This document shows, one piece after another, positions 12,805-21,168 of a DNA stretch of 37,147 bases. Numbering within the stretch: the stretch's first letter is position 1; the number at the start of each line of letters is the position of its first letter. The position numbers and the translations under genes were made by a program. Source of the stretch: a virus; IMG/VR virus record IMGVR_UViG_3300021957_000124, positions 1 to 37,147 of that record. One strand, 5' to 3'. Under the pieces are notes generated by a model. It made no database searches and was not told where the DNA came from. It saw only the letters and a list, made by a program, of their open reading frames with translations.

Positions 12805-12834
12805 AGGGGGTGTAAAAGCCCCCTTTCTTTTTAT
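12805..12834 (+). terminator. Intrinsic terminator after the ssb gene pair
   Basis: AGGGGG (12805-12810) pairs with CCCCCT (12819-12824) around an 8-nt loop and is followed by TTCTTTTTAT. It separates the highly expressed ssb pair from the primase-helicase gene, whose ATG is 14 bp further on. With no promoter after it, downstream replication genes must depend on read-through. Confidence 0.85.
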
Positions 12835-12847
12835 ATCAGGAGTTAAT

Positions 12848-14494
12848 ATGTCTTTTGTTGCCTTTAGAAAGCCTTGCCCTGAATGTGGTGGCAGCGACCC
12901 CGTTCAGATAAATGACAACGGATCAGCTAAATGTTTTAGTTGTCAAACTTATTTTAGAGACTATGAGAAAGCCATGAATGGTGAACCCGTTAGCGATTTT
13001 AAAACCTATAAGAATAACTCAATGAATAATATAGATGGAGAATACTTGGAGCTTAGGGATCGTAAGATTTCTTTAGCAACAGCAAAGAAGTACGGCGTTA
13101 AAGCAGTAGTAAATAGTAAAGGAGAAATAGTTAAGCATTACTATCCTTACTACACAGCAAACGAAATCAGTGGTTATAAGGTAAGAGAGCCTAATAAACT
13201 ATTTTCATGGCAGGGTCAGGCAAAAGAGTCTGGCCTTTTTGGTCAGCAAGCATTCAACTCTGGTGGTAAGTACGTCACCTTAACAGAGGGCGAGTGTGAT
13301 GCTATGGCAGCTTATGAGTTGCTTGGTTCTAAGTGGCCTGTGCTATCAGTAAAGAATGGTGCTGGTGGTTCTGTTAAAGATGTCAAGCAAAATCTAGAGT
13401 ACCTAGAAAAGTTTGATAACGTAGTCATATCATTTGACAATGACAAGGTAGGTAAGGAGGCTGCTCGTAAAGTAGCAAAGCTTTTAACTCCCGGTAAGGC
13501 TAGGATATTAACACTGTCAGAGGACTACAAAGATCCTAATGACATGCTAAGGCAAGGACTCCATCAAAACTATGTGACTGCTTGGTGGGCCTCTAGCATC
13601 TATACACCAGCAGGTGTACTTAACTTAACTGATAACCTAGAAAAATTAATTAACCGTGAAAAGATAGAGTCAGTACCTTATCCTTGGAGCGGCCTTAATG
13701 AAAAGCTATATGGTATGCGGCGAGGAGAGCTTATTACTTTAACAGGTGGTACTGGGTTAGGTAAGTCTAGTATTACTAGAGAGCTTGAGCACTGGCTACT
13801 TAACGAGACACAAGATAATGTAGGTATTATTGCCCTTGAAGAGAACTGGAAAAGAACGGCAGATGGTATACTGTCTATTGAAGCCAATGAAAGATTATAC
13901 ATAGAACAAATTAGGGAGCAGTACGGAGACGATAAGTATACAGAGCTTGCTAATAAAGTATTTAAAGGAGACAATGAAAATCGTTTATGGATTCACGCTC
14001 ACTACGGAGCAACCGACTTTGATGATATTTTATCTAAGATTCGGTACATGATTATAGGCTGTAACTGTAAGTGGATAGTCGTAGACCATCTGCACATGTT
14101 AGTTATGAGTGCTGCCTTTGGTGATGAAAGAACTACCATTGATAACATCATGGGTTCTCTTAGTAGGCTTGTTGAAGAAACAAATGTAGGTATGATATTA
14201 GTATCACATCTACGTAGAGTAGAGGGGAACAAGGGACATGAGCAAGGCGTTACTGTAGGACTGTCTCACCTCAGAGGCTCTGCAAGTATTGCTCAGGTAT
14301 CTGATTGTGTTATTGCACTGGAACGTGATCAACAATCAGAAGATCCGCAAGAGGCAAACACAACACACATGCGTGTACTTAAATCTAGATACACAGGAGA
14401 TGTAGGGATGGCAACACACTTGTTATATGATAAAGATAGTGGTAGACTCAGGGAAGTATTTGTAGATGAGTCATCTGAAGAGCTGGAGTTATGA
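12848..14494 (+). CDS. DNA primase-helicase (T7 gp4 type)
   Basis: A 548-residue bifunctional replication protein. The zinc ribbon has Cys10, Cys13, Cys29 and Cys32. The TOPRIM primase domain shows TEGECDAMAA (146-155) and the metal-binding SFDND (195-199). The RecA-like helicase domain has Walker A GGTGLGKS at 300-307, Walker B IVVDHLH, and a later SHLRR and GLSHLRGSASI. It unwinds the fork and primes lagging-strand synthesis, working with the polymerase encoded next. AGGAG lies six bases before ATG 12848. It is close in length to T7 gp4 (566 residues) and complete. Confidence 0.97.
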   Translation: MSFVAFRKPCPECGGSDPVQINDNGSAKCFSCQTYFRDYEKAMNGEPVSDFKTYKNNSMNNIDGEYLELRDRKISLATAKKYGVKAVVNSKGEIVKHYYPYYTANEISGYKVREPNKLFSWQGQAKESGLFGQQAFNSGGKYVTLTEGECDAMAAYELLGSKWPVLSVKNGAGGSVKDVKQNLEYLEKFDNVVISFDNDKVGKEAARKVAKLLTPGKARILTLSEDYKDPNDMLRQGLHQNYVTAWWASSIYTPAGVLNLTDNLEKLINREKIESVPYPWSGLNEKLYGMRRGELITLTGGTGLGKSSITRELEHWLLNETQDNVGIIALEENWKRTADGILSIEANERLYIEQIREQYGDDKYTELANKVFKGDNENRLWIHAHYGATDFDDILSKIRYMIIGCNCKWIVVDHLHMLVMSAAFGDERTTIDNIMGSLSRLVEETNVGMILVSHLRRVEGNKGHEQGVTVGLSHLRGSASIAQVSDCVIALERDQQSEDPQEANTTHMRVLKSRYTGDVGMATHLLYDKDSGRLREVFVDESSEELEL

Positions 14495-16236
14495 AATCAT
14501 TAGTCTTTGATATAGAAACGGATGGGCTAGATGCCAAAAAAATATGGTGCATTTCTGCCCTTGACGTAGACACAGAACAACAATACTCTTATGGTCCCTC
14601 AGAATTATCTGAGGGTTTTGACATGCTTTTAAAAGCAGACAAGCTAATAGGTCATAACATTATTGGTTTTGATATTCCAGTAATCAATAAGCTAACTGGT
14701 TTAAACTTAATGGACAAAGAACTTGTAGACACACTTGTTCTTTCAAGATTATTTAATCCAGTTCGTGAGGGGAACCATGGCTTAGAAAGATGGGGTTATG
14801 CTCTAGGATCTCCTAAGATTGAGTTTGATCAGTATGATAGTTATAGCGTTGAGATGCTCAAGTATTGTGAGCAGGATGTATATCTTAACTATCAAGTTTA
14901 TAAAGCTTTAAAGAAAGAGTCTAAAGGATTCTCTCGTCAAAGCGTTGTGCTTGAGCATGAAACAAATAAGATATTATCTCAGCAAAGAGATCATGGTTTT
15001 TTGTTTGACGTTGAAGAAGCTACAAAGTTATTGGGTGTCTTGAACAGCAGACTTGCTGAGATTGTAAATAAAATTAATGAATGCTTTAAGCCCAAGCAAG
15101 AAGTAAGAAAAATATTTCGGAGGTATAGTCCTCAGAAAAAACTGTTGAAAACAGGTGTAGATAACTTCGGAAAAAATACTAGGGTTACAGACGAAGAGTA
15201 TACTGCCCTTAAAACAGAAGCATTTGTTGAAAGGGTATACGTTAAAGATTTTAATCCAGCCTCTAGACAACAGATAGGAGAGTACCTACAAGACTTTGGA
15301 TGGGAACCTTTAGAGCATACCCCTACGGGACAGCCTAAGATAGATGAAAAGATTTTGTCGCAGATCAAAGGCATCCCTGAAGCAGAAGTAATTTCTGAGT
15401 TCCTTATGATCCAGAAAAGAATATCTCAAATTAGTTCTTGGTTCAAAGAACTAGATGAAGATACCTTTAGGGTCCATGGTTTTGTTAATCATAACGGCAC
15501 TATTACAGGGCGCATGACACACCGTAATCCTAATATGGCACAGATACCCAGCTCTAGTTCTAGCTACGGTAAAGAGTGTCGAGCATGTTGGACAATACCT
15601 AAAGGGTATAAGCTTGTAGGAATTGATGCTTCAGGGTTAGAATTAAGAATGCTGGCCCATTATATGAACGATGAGGAGTATACAAATGAAATCCTTAATG
15701 GAGACATACACACCACTAATCAAAAACTTGCAGGACTTGAATCAAGAAATCAGGCTAAGACTTTCATCTATGCACTACTATACGGAGCAGGAGATGCAAA
15801 GCTTGGAACAGTGGCTGGAGGAGGTAAGAGTGTTGGAAGGAACCTTAGAAAATCATTTATTAGTAATCTCCCATCATTCAAGGCTCTTAAAGATAGAGTT
15901 GCTGGAGCTTCAGCAAAGGGCTATCTTAAAGCACTAGATGGTCGTAAGCTTTACATTAGGTCTGAACATTCTGCACTTAATACATTATTACAAGGGGCTG
16001 GTGCTATTGTAATGAAGCAAGCATTGATTATACTTAACGATAAGATTAAAGATTTAGATGCCCACTTTGTCGCTAACGTACACGATGAGTGGCAAATAGA
16101 AGTAAGAGAAGACCAAGCTGACACAGTAGGTAAACTAGGTGTGGAAGCTATCATTGAAGCCGGTAAGGTTCTTGAACTTAAATGCCCACTAGATGGGGAG
16201 TATAAGACTGGAGATAACTGGAGTGAGACACACTAG
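14491..16236 (+). CDS. DNA polymerase, family A, T7 gp5 type
   Basis: A 581-residue replicative polymerase. The 3'-5' exonuclease has FDIE (Asp7, Glu9), NIIGFD (Asp61) and YCEQD (Tyr125, Asp129). The polymerase domain has motif A GIDASGLELR (Asp379), O-helix residues Arg419, Lys423 and Tyr427 (the site equal to E. coli Phe762 and T7 Tyr526), and motif C VHDE (531-533). It is about 120 residues shorter than T7 gp5, and I see no clear thioredoxin-binding loop. Its ATG overlaps the helicase stop. The last codons lie in a 26 bp sequence that is repeated 309 bp downstream. Confidence 0.97.
   Translation: MKSLVFDIETDGLDAKKIWCISALDVDTEQQYSYGPSELSEGFDMLLKADKLIGHNIIGFDIPVINKLTGLNLMDKELVDTLVLSRLFNPVREGNHGLERWGYALGSPKIEFDQYDSYSVEMLKYCEQDVYLNYQVYKALKKESKGFSRQSVVLEHETNKILSQQRDHGFLFDVEEATKLLGVLNSRLAEIVNKINECFKPKQEVRKIFRRYSPQKKLLKTGVDNFGKNTRVTDEEYTALKTEAFVERVYVKDFNPASRQQIGEYLQDFGWEPLEHTPTGQPKIDEKILSQIKGIPEAEVISEFLMIQKRISQISSWFKELDEDTFRVHGFVNHNGTITGRMTHRNPNMAQIPSSSSSYGKECRACWTIPKGYKLVGIDASGLELRMLAHYMNDEEYTNEILNGDIHTTNQKLAGLESRNQAKTFIYALLYGAGDAKLGTVAGGGKSVGRNLRKSFISNLPSFKALKDRVAGASAKGYLKALDGRKLYIRSEHSALNTLLQGAGAIVMKQALIILNDKIKDLDAHFVANVHDEWQIEVREDQADTVGKLGVEAIIEAGKVLELKCPLDGEYKTGDNWSETH
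16210..16235 (+). repeat. 26 bp direct repeat, copy 1
   Basis: This copy encodes the polymerase C-terminus and at the same time carries GGAG and the GTG start of the next small gene. Copy 2 at 16519-16544 differs at one base. Confidence 0.9.
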
Positions 16237-16519
16237 CGCGTACAACTGGAGTTACAAAGGAATAAATAAAAAAGGCAAAAAAAAGTTTAAACATACTACA
16301 AACGAAAGTCTTGAAGATGTTATAAGTTACCTTGAAGAACAAGACATAAAATTTGTATATGATGATCGTGTCAGTATGTTCTGGATACACAATAAGGAAA
16401 AAATTTACTGTTATTACTACACAACAGGGAGGTGGGCAAACTATAGTAAACAACTGTTTAATAAACATTATGTTGCTAAAGGAATAAAAGATTTTTTAAA
16501 AAGGTTTATTTTAATATAG
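16223..16519 (+). CDS. Small basic protein lying between direct repeats
   Basis: A 98-residue basic protein beginning RHTSAYNWSYKGINKKG after a GTG start at 16223, nine bases after GGAG (16210-16213). The frame also opens at 16193 inside the polymerase gene. It is rich in Lys, Tyr and Phe, with two short strands (KFVYDDRVSMFWI, KIYCYYYTT) and an N-terminal NWSYKGINKKGKKKF that recalls small DNA-binding modules such as the AP2-type. It lies exactly between two 26 bp direct repeats, which supply identical ribosome sites and starts to it and the next gene. Function unknown; possibly a recently inserted cassette. Confidence 0.55.
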   Translation: MRHTSAYNWSYKGINKKGKKKFKHTTNESLEDVISYLEEQDIKFVYDDRVSMFWIHNKEKIYCYYYTTGRWANYSKQLFNKHYVAKGIKDFLKRFILI

Positions 16520-16544
16520 GAGATAACTGGAGTGAAACACACTA
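16519..16544 (+). repeat. 26 bp direct repeat, copy 2
   Basis: Same sequence as 16210-16235 except one G to A change. Here it provides GGAG and the GTG start (16532) of the winged-helix gene instead of coding for polymerase. Confidence 0.9.
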
Positions 16545-16837
16545 ACATGAAACAAGAAGAACTGTTTGAAAATGAAAATCCTTTTGTATATAAGTATGAC
16601 TATGAAAGATTAAAAACAGGCATGGCTAGAGTTTTTCAGTTTATGAAAGGTAACGACTGGAAGACGCTAAAAGAAATATCTAACGTAACTAATGTTCCTG
16701 AAGCCAGTGCTTCTGCATACCTCCGGGATTTTAGAAAAGCTAAGTACGGTTTACATACTGTAGATCGTAGGGTTAGGGGTAACAGAAGTAAGGGATTGTG
16801 GGAGTACAAACTTACATTAAACAATAATGAAACCTAG
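16532..16837 (+). CDS. Winged-helix DNA-binding protein
   Basis: A 101-residue protein, GTG start at 16532 with GGAG nine bases upstream; ATG 16547 is an alternative. Residues 30-95 have a winged-helix pattern: MARVFQFMKGNDWKTLKEIS, then TNVPEASASAYLRDFRK as recognition helix, then a wing (GLHTVDRRVRGNRSKGLWEYKL). Similar proteins sit in replication blocks of marine T7-like phages, from memory. Likely a DNA-binding accessory or regulator. It overlaps the following nuclease gene by 11 nt. Confidence 0.8.
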   Translation: MKHTNMKQEELFENENPFVYKYDYERLKTGMARVFQFMKGNDWKTLKEISNVTNVPEASASAYLRDFRKAKYGLHTVDRRVRGNRSKGLWEYKLTLNNNET

Positions 16838-17111
16838 TCACGACCCTAACAGAATTGGAGACTTAGCAGAGCATTACGCTATTACGTGGCTCTGGGACTT
16901 AGGCTACCATGTGTTTAAAAACTGTGGTTGCACAGGCCCTATTGATATAGTAGCATTAGACCCTGAAGGCAATGCTACCTTTATTGATGTTAAGTCTTAC
17001 AAGGACGGTAGGCTATCAGGAAAAACCCCTATTCAAAAAAAACTTAATGTACAGTATGTACACTACAATTCAAACACTCGCAAATGTAGATTTGTAAGGC
17101 ACAGAAAATGA
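16827..17111 (+). CDS. PD-(D/E)XK nuclease, Holliday-resolvase-like
   Basis: A 94-residue protein with the core of the PD-(D/E)XK fold: Glu15 in GDLAEHYAITWL, then GPIDIVAL (Asp40) and FIDVKS (Asp54, Lys56). Length and layout fit small archaeal-type Holliday junction resolvases and related phage endonucleases. It probably cuts branched or host DNA. It is the first of three nuclease genes in a row and overlaps its neighbours on both sides. The substrate cannot be read from the sequence. Confidence 0.82.
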   Translation: MKPSHDPNRIGDLAEHYAITWLWDLGYHVFKNCGCTGPIDIVALDPEGNATFIDVKSYKDGRLSGKTPIQKKLNVQYVHYNSNTRKCRFVRHRK

Positions 17112-17956
17112 ATATAGTAGAAAATATTTATACAAAACTAGATGGTCTTAATGATGGTCCTTTAGATTTATCTGATGAAATTATAGATAAGTTTGGTGAG
17201 GATATTAAAGCAGCCATTAAGTCTTGGGCGCAGCCCCAGAAAAGAAAGGAAGGTTTTTATCTTAGAATGTCTAACATTGGTAAACCTTCTAGGCAGTTGT
17301 GGTTTGATAAAAAGAATCAACTAACAGCCAAAAGACTTGAACCTTCTTTGTTTATTAAGTTTTTGTACGGCCACCTACTAGAAGAAGTATTACTTTTGTT
17401 AGTCCGCATGTCGGGACACAAAGTTTCTGATGAACAAAAAGAAGTAGACATTGAGGGCATCAAGGGCCACATGGATTGTAAAATTGATGGTAAGGTGGTG
17501 GATATTAAATCTGCCTCTGGCTTTTCTTTTAGTAAGTTTAGGCAGGGTATCCTTAGAGAAGATGATCCTTTTGGTTACATAGCTCAGTTGGCTGCTTATG
17601 AAGAAGCAGAAGGCACTGCTAACTCTGGTTTTTTAGTTATCAATAAAGAAACAGGTGAGCTTTGTTTTCATGAACCTGAAGATTTAGACAAACCAAATAT
17701 GTCACAACACATCAAAGATCTTAAACACAAATTAGACTTGAGCAAACCCCCTGAACTTTGTTACCCACCAGTGGCTGAAGGTAAGTCAGGAAATATGAGA
17801 ATAGCTAAGAACTGTGCTTACTGTTCTCATAAAAAAGAATGCCATAAAGATTCTAATAACGGTAAAGGATTGAGGGCTTTTAGGTATGCTAAAGGTCTTG
17901 TATACTTTACTAAAGTACGGGTGCAACCAAAGGTAGATGAAATACATGAATGGTAA
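17108..17956 (+). CDS. RecB/Cas4-type exonuclease
   Basis: A 282-residue nuclease with the RecB-family order: GHLLEEV (His89, Glu92), GHMDCKIDGKVVDIKSASG (Asp123, Asp132, Lys134), and the QxxxY motif IAQLAAY (Gln160, Tyr164). Four Cys near the end (218, 236, 239, 245; CAYCSHKKEC) could hold an iron-sulfur cluster or zinc, as in Cas4-like enzymes. It likely plays the part of T7 gene 6 exonuclease: removing primers, degrading host DNA and supplying recombination ends. Overlaps the preceding gene by 4 nt. Confidence 0.9.
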   Translation: MNIVENIYTKLDGLNDGPLDLSDEIIDKFGEDIKAAIKSWAQPQKRKEGFYLRMSNIGKPSRQLWFDKKNQLTAKRLEPSLFIKFLYGHLLEEVLLLLVRMSGHKVSDEQKEVDIEGIKGHMDCKIDGKVVDIKSASGFSFSKFRQGILREDDPFGYIAQLAAYEEAEGTANSGFLVINKETGELCFHEPEDLDKPNMSQHIKDLKHKLDLSKPPELCYPPVAEGKSGNMRIAKNCAYCSHKKECHKDSNNGKGLRAFRYAKGLVYFTKVRVQPKVDEIHEW

Positions 17957-18221
17957 ACAATCAAAAAAAGCTAATGTAAAAGCAAAAGAAATTATTATAG
18001 ACTGGCTTATTAGTGTTGTACCTGAAGAAGATGCACACAAGATTACTGCTGAAAATTTTAGTGACTTTCTACCAGAAGATAAATATTTCATTGCTAAAAA
18101 ATCAAAGTGGGTTTCTTTTTATACAGTACGCTGGGCTAAAAAGAATATTAAAAAATTAATGAACAAGGGCTACGATGTTTCATCCATAACCCTAAAGGAT
18201 ATAGAGTGGTCGGGAAAATAA
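17946..18221 (+). CDS. Small helical protein between nuclease genes
   Basis: A 91-residue basic protein. I prefer ATG 17946 (MNGKQSKKANVKAKEIIIDWL), which resembles the start of similar proteins in marine phages; ATG 17937 is possible and sits close to AAAGG. The body pattern is NFSDFLPEDKYF, then VSFYTVRWAKKNIKKLMNKG, then ITLKDIEW. Function unknown. It overlaps the exonuclease by 11 nt and endonuclease I by 16 nt, so all three are probably made together. Confidence 0.75.
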   Translation: MNGKQSKKANVKAKEIIIDWLISVVPEEDAHKITAENFSDFLPEDKYFIAKKSKWVSFYTVRWAKKNIKKLMNKGYDVSSITLKDIEWSGK

Positions 18222-18700
18222 AATCAGGAGCACGTAAGCGTAGAGTTGTTAGACCTGCCGAGAAAGGTGTCATTAAAGGATATGACTCTAACTGGGAGTA
18301 CGAACTACATACTGGTATTTTAAAAGAATGGGACATACATTCTGATACAGTTGACTACATTATTAAACATACCTATCACCCTGACTTCATAAAAAAGATT
18401 GGTAAGAATACAATCTTCTTAGAAGCTAAGGGTCGTTTCTGGGATCATGCAGAGCACAACAAATATGTATGGGTTAAGAAGGCCCTGCCTAAAAACATAG
18501 AGTTAGTTTTTCTGTTTGCAGATCCTTCAGCACCTATGCCGCAGGCTAAGAGAAGAAAGGATGGCACTAAAAGATCTCATGCAGAGTGGGCAGAAGCCAA
18601 TGGATTTAGATGGTACAGTGTTTATAGCATCCCTAAAAAATGGATTGACAGCTCTTGTGTCATAACTGAAAACCCAGACTACCCGGAGGAGTTGGAATGA
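18206..18700 (+). CDS. Endonuclease I, T7 gp3-type Holliday junction resolvase
   Basis: A 164-residue protein starting at GTG 18206, seven bases after AAAGG. The catalytic set of T7 endonuclease I is visible: Glu31 in DSNWEYEL, Asp60 in YHPDF, Glu73 and Lys75 in FLEAKGRF. The downstream region (KYVWVKKALP, VFLFADPSAPMPQ, HAEWAEANGFRWY) also matches the family. It resolves branched replication intermediates before packaging and helps break host DNA. Basic N-terminus (KSGARKRRVVRP). It overlaps both neighbours. Confidence 0.95.
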   Translation: MVGKIKSGARKRRVVRPAEKGVIKGYDSNWEYELHTGILKEWDIHSDTVDYIIKHTYHPDFIKKIGKNTIFLEAKGRFWDHAEHNKYVWVKKALPKNIELVFLFADPSAPMPQAKRRKDGTKRSHAEWAEANGFRWYSVYSIPKKWIDSSCVITENPDYPEELE

Positions 18701-19005
18701 AACAAAGCACTAAGAAAAAAATAAGTATAGACGATGCCAAGCCAGAAGATTGGAACAATACTAGGTGGTTGCAACAAGAAAAGGGAGAAGATTTAGTTAA
18801 CAGTCCCATACATTACAACAAGGGCGGTATAGAATGTATAGACGGCATTCAAGCAATGCTAACAAAAGAAGAATTTATAGGCTACTTACGCGGGAACAGT
18901 CTGAAGTACCGCTGGAGATTTCCGTACAAAAACGGAATAGAAGATTTAAAAAAAGCAGACTGGTACGAAAATAAATTGCTAGAGGTTTTAGGGAGCAATG
19001 GATAA
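18697..19005 (+). CDS. DUF3310 protein (T7 gp1.7-like)
   Basis: A 102-residue protein whose second half is the DUF3310 signature: NSPIHYNKGGIECIDGIQAML, then GYLRGNSLKYRWRFPYKNG, then DLKKADWYENKLLEV. T7 gp1.7, a nucleotide kinase, carries this domain, but the short phage versions are not shown to have kinase activity, so I keep the domain name only. GGAGG stands before ATG 18697, which overlaps the endonuclease I stop. Confidence 0.9.
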   Translation: MKQSTKKKISIDDAKPEDWNNTRWLQQEKGEDLVNSPIHYNKGGIECIDGIQAMLTKEEFIGYLRGNSLKYRWRFPYKNGIEDLKKADWYENKLLEVLGSNG

Positions 19006-19171
19006 AAATTACGTAGATAGAAAAACTGAACGCCGCGACAGGTATAATAAAAAATACAAGGGTAAGGCTACAAAGTCTCAGAAAAACTTTAAAAGTTTAA
19101 GAACTGATGAGCTTAATCAGCAAGAAGCTAAAGAGGATATAAGAGATGCAGGACAAAGAGAAAAGGTTTGA
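18998..19171 (+). CDS. Small highly charged protein
   Basis: A 57-residue frame (MDKNYVDRKTERRDRYNKKY) with GGGAG directly before ATG 18998 and an 8 nt overlap with the DUF3310 gene. Basic in the first half and acidic in the second, with no hydrophobic core, so probably disordered or bound to a partner. Supported by ribosome site and coupling rather than by family. Confidence 0.55.
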   Translation: MDKNYVDRKTERRDRYNKKYKGKATKSQKNFKSLRTDELNQQEAKEDIRDAGQREKV

Positions 19172-19331
19172 AATTTTTTGTGGCATGATGTACGCTGAAT
19201 ACTGCGATGAACATAAGTCAGACACCCAGCAAATGAGATACCTAGAATATACAAAGCTATATAACACGTTTTTAAAAGAGGAGTTTGAAAAAAAAGATGG
19301 ATCAATATCAACAATACATTCACAAGAGTAG
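19146..19331 (+). CDS. Small helical protein before the reductase gene
   Basis: A 61-residue protein (MQDKEKRFEIFCGMMYAEYCDEHK) that overlaps both neighbours. GAGG lies nine bases before ATG 19146. The sequence is amphipathic and mixed, unlike a random shadow frame, and covers an otherwise empty 125 bp. Its last 35 nt overlap the start of the reductase gene. Function unknown. Confidence 0.55.
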   Translation: MQDKEKRFEIFCGMMYAEYCDEHKSDTQQMRYLEYTKLYNTFLKEEFEKKDGSISTIHSQE

Positions 19332-21168
19332 GTACGCACGTTACTTAGATGAGGAAGGACGTAGAGAAACGTGGGCTGAAACAGTCAACCGTTATCTTTC
19401 TTTCTTTGTAGAGCGTAATCAACTAGGTGCTTCAGAAGCCGAAGAGCTTTTTAATGCTATCGCTGATCAAGAAGTAATGCCTTCTATGCGCTGTATGATG
19501 ACAGCAGGGCCAGCCTTACACCGTGATAATGTTGCAGGATTTAACTGCTCTTATCTTCCTATTGACAGTCCCCGCTCTTTTGACGAGCTTATGTATATCT
19601 TGTTGTGTGGTACAGGAGTAGGCTTCAGCGTAGAGCGGGACTACGTAAGCAAACTACCAGAGGTGGCCGACAGCTTCCATGAGACTGACTCCACGGTTGT
19701 AGTGTCTGACAGTAAGGTAGGCTGGGCAAGTGCCTTCAGAGAGCTTATCAGCCTCCTATATGCTGGCAAAATTCCTAAGTGTGACTTGACTAGGGTACGT
19801 CCTGCTGGAGCTAGACTGAAGACCTTTGGTGGCAGAGCCAGTGGACCACAGCCTTTAGCAGACCTGTTTAATTTTACTGTTGATCTGTTTAAAGCTGCTA
19901 CAGGCCGCAAGCTAACGTCACTAGAGTGTCATGACTTAGTATGTAAGATTGCTGACATCGTTGTTGTAGGCGGTGTAAGACGCTCTGCTCTGATCTCACT
20001 GAGTAATGTGACTGACAACCGCATGGCTAACGCTAAGAACGGTGAGTGGTACTTAGGTAACGGTCAACGCGCACTGGCTAACAACAGTGCTGTGTACTCT
20101 GAGAAGCCTGACTTTGATACTTACTCCTCTGAAATGAAGCGTCTGTATGATTCTAAGTCTGGTGAACGTGGTATCTTCAGCCGTATTGCAGCTCAGAAAG
20201 TAGCAGCACGTAACGAACGAAGAGACGCTACTTATAAGTTTGGTACTAATCCTTGCAGCGAAATTATTTTACGACCCTATCAGTTCTGTAATCTATCAGA
20301 AGTTATTGTTAGAGCAGATGATACAGAAGATACCCTTGTAGAAAAGGTGCGGGTTGCTACAATCTTAGGAACGCTTCAATCCACCATGACTGACTTCCGT
20401 TACCTACGTAACATCTGGAAAAAGAACACAGAGGAAGAAGCTCTTCTAGGTGTCTCAATGACAGGCATCATGGACTGCAAGCTAACTAATGGGTCAACGG
20501 GTGAAGAGGCTTTAGGACGGCTCTTAGAGACCCTTAGAGACGTTGCAATACTTACCAACAAGGATTGGGCCAAGAAGCTAGGAGTTAATCAATCAGTTGC
20601 TATCACTTGTGTTAAGCCTTCAGGAACTGTTTCACAGTTGACTGACAGCGCCAGCGGTATTCATCCACGCTTTAGTGAGTATTATATTAGGACTGTACGA
20701 GCTGATAAGAAAGATCCACTTGCTACAGCAATGATTGACAAGGGCTTTCCTCACGAAGAAGACGTAATGAATAACTCTAACTGGGTATTCAGCTTTCCTC
20801 AGAAGGCTCCTAACAAAGCGATAACAGTAGAAAGCATGGGCGCTATGGAGCAGTTAAAGCTTTGGAAGATCTATCAAGATAACTGGTGCGAGCATAAACC
20901 TTCTATGACTTGTTACTATAACGATGATAACTTCTACTCTGTGTGTCAGTGGATCTGGGAAAACTTTGATAGCGTCAGCGGCATTAGCTTTCTTCCTGAA
21001 GCAGAGCACGTATATAAACAAGCTCCGTACCAGAAGATAGCTAAGGATACATATCAAAGGCTTTTAAAAGAAATGCCTAAAGACATGGAGTGGGATATTG
21101 AAGAGCTAGATGATAACACTGAAGGCGCTCAGACACTTGCTTGTGTTGCAGGAGTGTGTGAGATATGA
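19297..21168 (+). CDS. nrdJ: Ribonucleotide reductase, class II (adenosylcobalamin-dependent), monomeric type
   Basis: A 623-residue reductase starting at ATG 19297 (MDQYQQYIHKSRYARYLDE); the open frame extends to a TTG at 19285. The active site is NPCSE (Asn318, Cys320, Glu322). The redox pair is Cys84 (GFNCSYL) and Cys331 (FCNLSEV). The C-terminal thiol shuttle is Cys616-xxxx-Cys621 (CVAGVC). The motifs and order fit the monomeric B12-dependent triphosphate reductase (Lactobacillus leichmannii type, 739 residues), somewhat shortened. It turns ribonucleotides into dNTPs without oxygen or a separate radical subunit, but needs cobalamin from the host. With ThyX it feeds phage DNA synthesis. 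Confidence 0.93.
   Translation: MDQYQQYIHKSRYARYLDEEGRRETWAETVNRYLSFFVERNQLGASEAEELFNAIADQEVMPSMRCMMTAGPALHRDNVAGFNCSYLPIDSPRSFDELMYILLCGTGVGFSVERDYVSKLPEVADSFHETDSTVVVSDSKVGWASAFRELISLLYAGKIPKCDLTRVRPAGARLKTFGGRASGPQPLADLFNFTVDLFKAATGRKLTSLECHDLVCKIADIVVVGGVRRSALISLSNVTDNRMANAKNGEWYLGNGQRALANNSAVYSEKPDFDTYSSEMKRLYDSKSGERGIFSRIAAQKVAARNERRDATYKFGTNPCSEIILRPYQFCNLSEVIVRADDTEDTLVEKVRVATILGTLQSTMTDFRYLRNIWKKNTEEEALLGVSMTGIMDCKLTNGSTGEEALGRLLETLRDVAILTNKDWAKKLGVNQSVAITCVKPSGTVSQLTDSASGIHPRFSEYYIRTVRADKKDPLATAMIDKGFPHEEDVMNNSNWVFSFPQKAPNKAITVESMGAMEQLKLWKIYQDNWCEHKPSMTCYYNDDNFYSVCQWIWENFDSVSGISFLPEAEHVYKQAPYQKIAKDTYQRLLKEMPKDMEWDIEELDDNTEGAQTLACVAGVCEI

Noticed and set aside
15671-15937. 88-residue plus-strand frame inside the DNA polymerase gene
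   Set aside because: It lies in an alternative frame of highly conserved polymerase motifs, with no ribosome site or coupling.
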